This document shows positions 6,642 to 11,840 of a stretch of 14,749 bases of DNA, piece after piece. The DNA lies in assembly GCA_026394095.1 (NCBI GenBank), contig JAPKYY010000092.1, positions 1 through 14,749 of the forward strand. The letters run 5' to 3'. The notes beneath the pieces are model-generated. The model did no database searches, was not told where the DNA came from, and saw nothing but the letters and a program-made list of their open reading frames with translations. Positions within the stretch are counted from its first letter, which is position 1, and every line of letters starts with the position of its first letter. The position numbers and the translations under genes were made by a program. The stretch comes from Acidobacteriota bacterium. GTDB lineage: Bacteria > Acidobacteriota > Terriglobia > Bryobacterales > Bryobacteraceae.

Positions 6642-6878
6642 ATGGACGTAAGAGAAAAAGTTAAACAGATCATTGTCGAGCAGCTCGGTGTGGACGAGGC
6701 TCAGGTAGACGACACGGCAAGTTTCGTGGACGACCTCGGCGCGGACTCCCTCGACATCGTGGAATTAGTCATGGCATTTGAAGAAGCCTTCGGCATCGAC
6801 GTGCCAGATGAAGATGCTGAAAAGCTCACGACGGTTAAGGCCGCCATCGAGTACATCGACACCAAAAAGAAAAAGTAA
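6642..6878 (+). CDS. acpP: Acyl carrier protein
   Basis: A 78-residue acidic four-helix protein that carries the growing acyl chain as a thioester on a 4'-phosphopantetheine arm in type II fatty-acid synthesis (cytosol). The attachment site is S36 in the DSL box ([11 protein letters not shown]), followed by the helix II recognition segment [20 protein letters not shown], all as in standard AcpP. The C-terminus is a run of lysines (DTKKKK). The ATG at 6642 gives the normal length; the frame is open further upstream but that part is antisense to the C45 gene. Only a weak GGA lies upstream. fabF starts 15 bases after its stop, the usual acpP-fabF order. Its codons end in C more often than those of most plus-strand neighbours, in line with high expression. 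Confidence 0.97.
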   Translation: MDVREKVKQIIVEQLGVDEAQVDDTASFVDDLGADSLDIVELVMAFEEAFGIDVPDEDAEKLTTVKAAIEYIDTKKKK

Positions 6879-6881
6879 AAT

Positions 6882-6887
6882 AGGCGG
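6882..6887 (+). promoter_or_regulatory. Ribosome binding site supporting the TTG start of fabF
   Basis: AGGCGG lies six bases before TTG at 6894. No ATG in this frame would give a complete N-terminus, and the RRVVVTGIG motif begins at residue 3 from the TTG, so this site decides the start. Confidence 0.7.
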
Positions 6888-6893
6888 TTCCCC

Positions 6894-8135
6894 TTGCCAC
6901 GACGTGTTGTAGTTACTGGTATTGGGTTGATCTGCTCCGTTGGCAACGAAACCGAAGCGGTTTGGACGGCCATCAAAGAGGGCAAGAACGGCATTGCCCG
7001 GATTACCCTCTTTGACCCCGTCAATCACCCTTCGAAGATTGCCGGCGAAGTGAAGAATTTCGACCCCACAGCCTTCATCGACAAAAAAGAAGTCAAGAAG
7101 ATGGGGCGCTTTATGCATTTCGCGATTGCCGCAACGGACAACGCGCTGGCAATGAGCGGCCTCAAGATCACCCCCGATAACGCCGACAGGATTGGTGTGT
7201 ATATCGGGAGTGGGATTGGCGGCTTCGAAGTGATCGAACGCGAACACGAGAAGTTGCTGGCCGGGGGGCCGAGTAAAGTTTCCCCCTTCTTTATCCCCGC
7301 TTCGATTGTGAATCTGGCTGCGGGCCAGGTTTCGATTCGTACTGGGGCCAAGGGGCCGAATTCTGCTGTTGCTACGGCTTGCACTTCGGGTGCGCATGGT
7401 GTGGGTGATTCTTATCGCCTCATCCAGCATGGCTATGCGGATGCGATGATTGCCGGTGGCTCTGAAGCGGCTTGTACGCCACTGAGTGTCGCTGGCTTCT
7501 CCGCGATGCGTGCTCTGTCTACTCGTAACGATGACCCGGAACGTGCTTCGCGACCGTGGGACAAAGACCGTGACGGCTTTGTTGTTGGCGAAGGCTCAGG
7601 AATCTTGATTCTCGAAGAGCTGGAGCATGCCAAGGCTCGCGGTGCGAATATTCTGGCCGAAGTGATTGGCTATGGAATGTCGGGCGATGCGTATCATATG
7701 GCTTCTCCGAGCGAGGATGGCGATGGTGCACGGCGGGTGATGCTGAATGCGATGAAGGATGCCGGTATTGGCCCTGAGTCGATTGATTACATCAATGCCC
7801 ATGCGACTTCAACTTCTGCCGGTGACGTGATTGAGACGCGTGCTTTCAAGGCAGCGATGGGCGAGCGGGCTTATCAGATTCCGGTGTCTTCGACCAAGGC
7901 GCAGACGGGTCACCTTTTGGGTGGAGCTGGTGCGCTAGAGGCGGGCATTTGCGTGATGGCGATTCGGGATCAGATTGCTCCGGGAACGATGAATCTGGAG
8001 AACCCGGATGAGGGTTGTGATCTTGATTACATCCCGAATGCACCGAGACCGATGAAGCTTGATACGGTGCTATCGAATTCATTTGGATTTGGCGGCACCA
8101 ACGGGTGCCTGATCTTCAAGCGCTACGCTGAATAG
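6894..8135 (+). CDS. fabF: 3-oxoacyl-[acyl-carrier-protein] synthase II
   Basis: A 413-residue condensing enzyme that extends acyl-ACP with malonyl-ACP in fatty-acid elongation. The thiolase-fold catalytic residues are all present and fall at the same numbers as in E. coli FabF: nucleophile C163 (TACTSGAH), H303 (NAHATSTSAGD), K335 and H340 (STKAQTGHLLGGAGA). The C-terminal NSFGFGGTNG glycine-rich loop is intact. The length matches the family. Translation starts at TTG, supported by AGGCGG. It sits between acpP and etfB, one base before the etfB ATG, so it is part of a tightly packed operon. Codon choice shifts within the gene: the first third favours C-ending codons, the rest favours T- and G-ending ones. 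The call is firm. Confidence 0.97.
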   Translation: MPRRVVVTGIGLICSVGNETEAVWTAIKEGKNGIARITLFDPVNHPSKIAGEVKNFDPTAFIDKKEVKKMGRFMHFAIAATDNALAMSGLKITPDNADRIGVYIGSGIGGFEVIEREHEKLLAGGPSKVSPFFIPASIVNLAAGQVSIRTGAKGPNSAVATACTSGAHGVGDSYRLIQHGYADAMIAGGSEAACTPLSVAGFSAMRALSTRNDDPERASRPWDKDRDGFVVGEGSGILILEELEHAKARGANILAEVIGYGMSGDAYHMASPSEDGDGARRVMLNAMKDAGIGPESIDYINAHATSTSAGDVIETRAFKAAMGERAYQIPVSSTKAQTGHLLGGAGALEAGICVMAIRDQIAPGTMNLENPDEGCDLDYIPNAPRPMKLDTVLSNSFGFGGTNGCLIFKRYAE

Positions 8136-8136
8136 T

Positions 8137-8892
8137 ATGAAGATCCTTGTCGCGATCAAGCAGGTTCCTGCTCGCGATTCTCTGTTGACCGCCGCTGCCT
8201 CGGGCAAGTGGATCGACGAGTCAAACCTCGAATACGAAATCAATGAGCCGGATGCGTATGCGCTGGAAGAAGCGTTGCAGCTGAAGGAAGTGCATGGCGG
8301 GGAAGTTGTGGCGCTTTGCGCCGGGCCGGACCGTGCGAGTGCCACTATTCGTGAGGCCCTGGCTAAGGGTGCAGACCGGGCGATTCATATTGCGGTGGAC
8401 GATATCGTGGAGTGGGATACCCTTGCCACAGCAAAGTTGCTGGCTGCTGCGGTAAAGACCGAAGCGCCGGATCTGGTGTTGACGGGCTTGCAATCCGACG
8501 ACGTAGGCGCGGGACAGGCTGGCGTGGTGATGGCGGAATTGCTTGGGCTGCCGCATGCCACGATCATCATGCAGGTGGATATCGAGGGCGGAATGTTGCG
8601 GGTGAAGCGTGAGCTTGAGGATGGATGGTTTCAGCATGTGGGGATGCCGCTGCCGGCGGTGCTGACGATTCAATCGGGCATCAAGAAGTTGCGCTATGCG
8701 ACGCTGATGGGAATCAAAAAAGCCAAGACGAAGGAAGTGAAGTCGCTGACGCCTGGGGATCTGGGTGTGTCGCGCATAGCTTCTTATGAGCTGGTGGGTG
8801 TGACGCTGCCGCAGAAATCGAAGCAGACTCAGATGCTCAAGACGGTGGCGGAGTTGGTAGAGAAGCTCAAGAACGAGGTGCATGTACTGTGA
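8137..8892 (+). CDS. etfB: Electron transfer flavoprotein, beta subunit
   Basis: A 251-residue beta subunit of the ETF heterodimer, which in the cytosol passes electrons from acyl-CoA and other flavoprotein dehydrogenases to the quinone pool. It begins MKILVAIKQVP, the standard EtfB opening. It contains NEPDAYALEEALQLKE, ALAKGADRAIHI, LTGLQSDDVGAGQAG (nucleotide-binding loop region) and the EtfB signature near 190-225 (LPAVLTIQSGIKKLRYATL, MGIKKAKTKEV). Length is normal. Its ATG is one base after the fabF stop and no strong Shine-Dalgarno is seen, suggesting translational coupling. Its end overlaps etfA by four bases. No ETF:quinone oxidoreductase or acyl-CoA dehydrogenase is in the window. 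Confidence 0.95.
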   Translation: MKILVAIKQVPARDSLLTAAASGKWIDESNLEYEINEPDAYALEEALQLKEVHGGEVVALCAGPDRASATIREALAKGADRAIHIAVDDIVEWDTLATAKLLAAAVKTEAPDLVLTGLQSDDVGAGQAGVVMAELLGLPHATIIMQVDIEGGMLRVKRELEDGWFQHVGMPLPAVLTIQSGIKKLRYATLMGIKKAKTKEVKSLTPGDLGVSRIASYELVGVTLPQKSKQTQMLKTVAELVEKLKNEVHVL

Positions 8893-9764
8893 GCGGAATT
8901 CTGGCTGTACTTGAGGCGGGGAATAAACTTTCGATCGAGACCATGGTTGCGGCGATGGATCTTGGGGCCAAGCTCGGTTTGAGCGTGCATAGTGTGGAGC
9001 CCGATGGTGTTTACACTGCCGACGGCTTTACCGATGGCTTGGCCGATTTAATTCGGGCAAAACAATTTCAGGTGGTTCTGTTTCCGCATACTTATCAGGT
9101 GCGGGATTTTGCTCCGAAGCTGGCGACTCGTTTCGACCGTGCGTTCATTTCAGATGTGATCCGGTTGCGGGTGGATGGCGGGGTGTTGTTTGTGACGCGG
9201 CAGTTGTTTCAGGGCAAGATGAATGCCGAGATACAGCCGCTGGGTGAGCCGGTGTTTCTGTCGTTGCAGGCTGGGGCTTACCGGGGAGGAGCGGGCGGGA
9301 GTATCCAAGTTGAGACGATGCCCGCCGCCAGCGCTGCGCCGAGACAGAAGCCGGAAGAGAAGTTTCGCGAGGCGGCTCGCGCAGTGGATTTGAGTGCGGC
9401 ACCGATTATTGTGAGTGTGGGCCGTGGCATCAAGGAAAAAGAAAATCTCTCGTTGATCGAGGATCTGGCGGGGGCGCTGGGGGCGGAGATTGCGGCGTCG
9501 AGGCCGATTTGCGATAACGGCTGGTTGCCGATGGAGCGCCAGGTGGGGAGTAGCGGGCAGACGGTGGCACCCAAGCTTTATGTTGCCGTTGGGCTGTCGG
9601 GCGCGATTCAGCATCTTGTGGGGATGCAGGGCGCAAAGACGGTTGTGGCGATCAACAAAGATGAGAATGCGCCGATTTTTGAAGTGGCCGATTACGGGAT
9701 GTGCGCGGATCTGTTTGAGGTGCTGCCGGCTCTGACGGCGGCGATTCGCGCAGCTAAGGGGTAA
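8889..9764 (+). CDS. etfA: Electron transfer flavoprotein, alpha subunit (short form)
   Basis: A 291-residue alpha subunit pairing with EtfB. The C-terminal FAD-binding domain is complete: VSVGRG (175-180), SRP (204-206), RQVGSSGQTV (217-226), YVAVGLSGAIQH (231-242), and INKDENAPIF (256-264), the EtfA signature. The N-terminal alpha/beta domain is compressed: the usual stretch between the first strand-helix unit and the DLI-AKQFQVVLFP part, often ending in GADKVLVAD, is reduced to a few residues, which explains a length below the usual 310-320. It starts at GTG and overlaps the etfB stop by four bases (GTGA), a coupled arrangement. The function is expected to be normal, as the flavin site is intact. 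Confidence 0.94.
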   Translation: MSGILAVLEAGNKLSIETMVAAMDLGAKLGLSVHSVEPDGVYTADGFTDGLADLIRAKQFQVVLFPHTYQVRDFAPKLATRFDRAFISDVIRLRVDGGVLFVTRQLFQGKMNAEIQPLGEPVFLSLQAGAYRGGAGGSIQVETMPAASAAPRQKPEEKFREAARAVDLSAAPIIVSVGRGIKEKENLSLIEDLAGALGAEIAASRPICDNGWLPMERQVGSSGQTVAPKLYVAVGLSGAIQHLVGMQGAKTVVAINKDENAPIFEVADYGMCADLFEVLPALTAAIRAAKG

Positions 9765-9767
9765 GTT

Positions 9768-10181
9768 ATGCATTTGCTTGTTTGCCTGCTTTTGGCGGGG
9801 CTGGGTCTGTTTGGCCAGTCTGCTACTTTGACTGTCAACGTCAAAGGGTTCGGAAGCGATAAGGGCTCGGCTATGGCTGCGCTCTATGACGATGCGGGGG
9901 CTTATCCGACGAAGGAAGCAAAGTCCAAGGACAAGCAGATGGTGAAGATTGTGCAGGGAGTTGCTGTTTTCACTTTTAAGGGTGTTGCGCCTGGGACTTA
10001 TGCGGTGGCCGTGTATCACGATGAAAACGGGAACGGCAAGATGGATACGAACTTTATTGGGATCCCGAAGGAGAAGACCGGGGCTTCCAATGATGCCAAG
10101 GGCAAGATGGGGCCGCCGAAGTTTCAGGATGCCAAGTTTGTGGTGAGCGGGGATCTGGCGATTTCGATCACGATGCAGTAG
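9768..10181 (+). CDS. Secreted DUF2141 protein
   Basis: A 137-residue protein with an N-terminal signal peptide (LLVCLLLAGLGLFGQS, cleavage near residue 18), so it is exported. The rest is a beta-rich DUF2141 domain: VNVKGFGSDKGSAMAALYDD, GVAPGTYAVAVYHDENGNG and the family-typical MDTNFIGIPKE, then GPPKFQDAKF near the end. The DENGNGKMD segment looks like a calcium-binding loop. The function of DUF2141 proteins is unknown. AAGGGG six bases before the ATG is a strong ribosome binding site and forms the last codons of etfA, so the gene is the last in the acpP-fabF-etfBA run. Its stop lies four bases from the convergent rraA-like stop. I see no obvious link to fatty-acid or electron-transfer genes. 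Confidence 0.88.
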   Translation: MHLLVCLLLAGLGLFGQSATLTVNVKGFGSDKGSAMAALYDDAGAYPTKEAKSKDKQMVKIVQGVAVFTFKGVAPGTYAVAVYHDENGNGKMDTNFIGIPKEKTGASNDAKGKMGPPKFQDAKFVVSGDLAISITMQ

Positions 10182-10185
10182 GCGG

Positions 10186-10848
10186 CTAGAGCCGTTTGTG
10201 CCGCTCAAAGACGGCGACAGGATCGTCGCCGCGCGCGAATTCTACGCGTGCTATGTCTTCGATGCCCATGACACGCTCGCATTCTTCGAGGACTGTCAGG
10301 GTAAGGTCTTTCGGGATCACCATCACGCCGTCGAGATCGCCGAAGATGAAGTCGCCGGGGTTGACGATGATCGATTCTGAGAGCTCACCGTGGATGCGGA
10401 TGGGGACCTGATAGTCGATCATCATCCAGCGGCCGAAGGCTTCAACCGGGTTGCGGTATCGGGAGAAGGTTGGGAAGCCCATCTCGATCAAGTGCCGGCA
10501 ATCGCGGACGCCGCCATCGACCAGCGCGCCTACTGCGCCGTGTGCGCGGGCAGAGGTGGCGCTGAGTTCTCCGTAGAGAGCTACGTTGAAGGGCGTGCCA
10601 GCGTCCCTTACTTCAATGCAGGGAGATGTCATCTCGTTGATCATGGCGAGGCGCTTGTAGCGCCTCGATTCGTCTTTGACGGTGGTGGAAGTGCCCTTGA
10701 CGGTGAAGGCGGGGGCGGCGAGTTTCATCTCTGGCGAAAGCGGGGTGAGGTGGTGCGAGGCGGCCTGATTGGGGTAGCCCATGTGATCGAGGACATCGAA
10801 GATGAGGGCGCCGTAGAGCTTACGGTAGCGGGCGCAGATGTTTAGCAT
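10186..10848 (-). CDS. RraA-like protein (possible class II pyruvate aldolase / oxaloacetate decarboxylase)
   Basis: A 220-residue protein of the RraA / 4-hydroxy-4-methyl-2-oxoglutarate aldolase family. Characteristic parts are DVLDHMGYPNQA near the start, GALVDGGVRDCRHL (107-120) with the metal/substrate pair R115-D116, FPTFSRYRNP, and NPGDFIFGDLDGVMVIP (163-179). Family members either inhibit RNase E (true RraA) or cleave or decarboxylate pyruvate-type keto acids with a divalent metal. The VRD motif and the neighbours favour an enzyme. It overlaps the mannonate dehydratase gene by seven bases and has its ribosome binding site (GGAAAAG) inside it, so it belongs to that operon. A role downstream of 2-keto-3-deoxygluconate is possible but inferred. 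It has often been misannotated as a menaquinone methyltransferase. Confidence 0.88.
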   Translation of the reverse strand: MLNICARYRKLYGALIFDVLDHMGYPNQAASHHLTPLSPEMKLAAPAFTVKGTSTTVKDESRRYKRLAMINEMTSPCIEVRDAGTPFNVALYGELSATSARAHGAVGALVDGGVRDCRHLIEMGFPTFSRYRNPVEAFGRWMMIDYQVPIRIHGELSESIIVNPGDFIFGDLDGVMVIPKDLTLTVLEECERVMGIEDIARVEFARGDDPVAVFERHKRL

Positions 10849-11828
10849 GATCTTTTCCTTTGGAGCTGTAGGGCATCGAGGATGCCCCGGATGTAGCCTG
10901 CGGCGAAGACTTTGCCGGTGATGCCGTAGCCGGGGCGATGATTGGACTCACCTTCCATGGTGGGGGCATGGTCTGGCCGGAGGGGGCCGTGGAAGTTTGC
11001 GTCGAGGTAGACCTCAAGCATGGCGGCGAGGTTGGTGGGGCCGTTGTCGTGGAAGGTTTCGCGGAAGTGGGTGCGAGTGCCTGAGACGTCGCGCAGGTGG
11101 ATGAAGTAGAGGCGGCCGGCGGCGCACCACTCGCGGGCCAGGGCGGCGATGTCTTCTCCCATGAGTTGGAAGTTTGCCTGGCAGAAGGTGATGCCGTTGG
11201 CTGGGCCGGGGTGGAGGGCGAGGACGCGGCGGAAGGCGTCTGCGCTGGTGAGGATGCGGCCGATGCCACGGAGCGGGGAGATGGGTGGATCGTCCGGGTG
11301 GAGCGCCATGCGGATGCCGAGCGATTCGGCGACGGGCAGGATGGCGCTCAGGAAGTATTCTAGATTGGCCCAGATTTGGGCTTCCGGAATGACGCCCCAA
11401 TGCGTTGGGCCCTGGGCCTCGGCGTCGGCTTGTGAGAACTCGCTTACGAGGGCACCCTGGCGCTCTGGCGCGTCGAGGCGGGTGCGATACCAGCCGAGGC
11501 CGGCCATCCAGTTGTAGCAAACGAGGCGGACGTCGATTTCTGCGAGTGCATGCAAGATCGCAATGTAGTTCTCAATCTCCTGGTCGCGGCCTGGCAAACC
11601 GAGCTTGATCTTCTCTGCTGGTACGGGGTGGCTTTCTACGCCGGCGAAGATAAGGCCTGAGGTCTGTAGTTCTTCGCGCATGTTCAAGAGGACCGAGCTG
11701 TAGAGATCTCTGGGGGTTTGGGCGAGGACAGGCATCAGGCGGGCGATGCCGTGGGTGACGCCGGCTTGCGCTGCGAGGCGCATGCGGGAGGCGTCACCCG
11801 GTTCAAAGAGTTCGGCAAGCTGGATCAT
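10842..11828 (-). CDS. uxuA: D-mannonate dehydratase
   Basis: A 328-residue TIM-barrel enzyme converting D-mannonate to 2-keto-3-deoxy-D-gluconate in glucuronate degradation. Family motifs are in order: CYNWMAGLGWYRT (104-116), LHPDDPPISPLRGIGRI (176-192), FCQANFQLMGEDI (215-227), FIHLRDV (242-248), RPDHAPTMEGE (284-294) and RPGYGITGKVFAAGYIRG (298-315). H177, C216, H244 and D286 sit where the metal ligands of mannonate dehydratases are expected. It is somewhat shorter than the Bacillus (about 360) and E. coli (394) enzymes. The ATG at 11828 lies 12 bases after the TonB-dependent receptor stop and its 3' end overlaps the rraA-like gene, so the three genes appear to be one operon. No uronate isomerase or mannonate reductase is in view. 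Confidence 0.93.
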   Translation of the reverse strand: MIQLAELFEPGDASRMRLAAQAGVTHGIARLMPVLAQTPRDLYSSVLLNMREELQTSGLIFAGVESHPVPAEKIKLGLPGRDQEIENYIAILHALAEIDVRLVCYNWMAGLGWYRTRLDAPERQGALVSEFSQADAEAQGPTHWGVIPEAQIWANLEYFLSAILPVAESLGIRMALHPDDPPISPLRGIGRILTSADAFRRVLALHPGPANGITFCQANFQLMGEDIAALAREWCAAGRLYFIHLRDVSGTRTHFRETFHDNGPTNLAAMLEVYLDANFHGPLRPDHAPTMEGESNHRPGYGITGKVFAAGYIRGILDALQLQRKRSC

Positions 11829-11840
11829 GTTCTCTACAGG

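Noticed and set aside
10184..10195. Small palindrome CGGCTAGAGCCG between the convergent DUF2141 and RraA-like stops
   Set aside because: A stem of four to five bases with a two- to four-base loop and only TTT after it is too weak to call a terminator.
10186..10848. Annotation of the RraA-like protein as RNase E inhibitor or as menaquinone methyltransferase
   Set aside because: The methyltransferase name is a known historical misannotation of this family, and the overlap with uxuA favours a metabolic enzyme over RNase E control.
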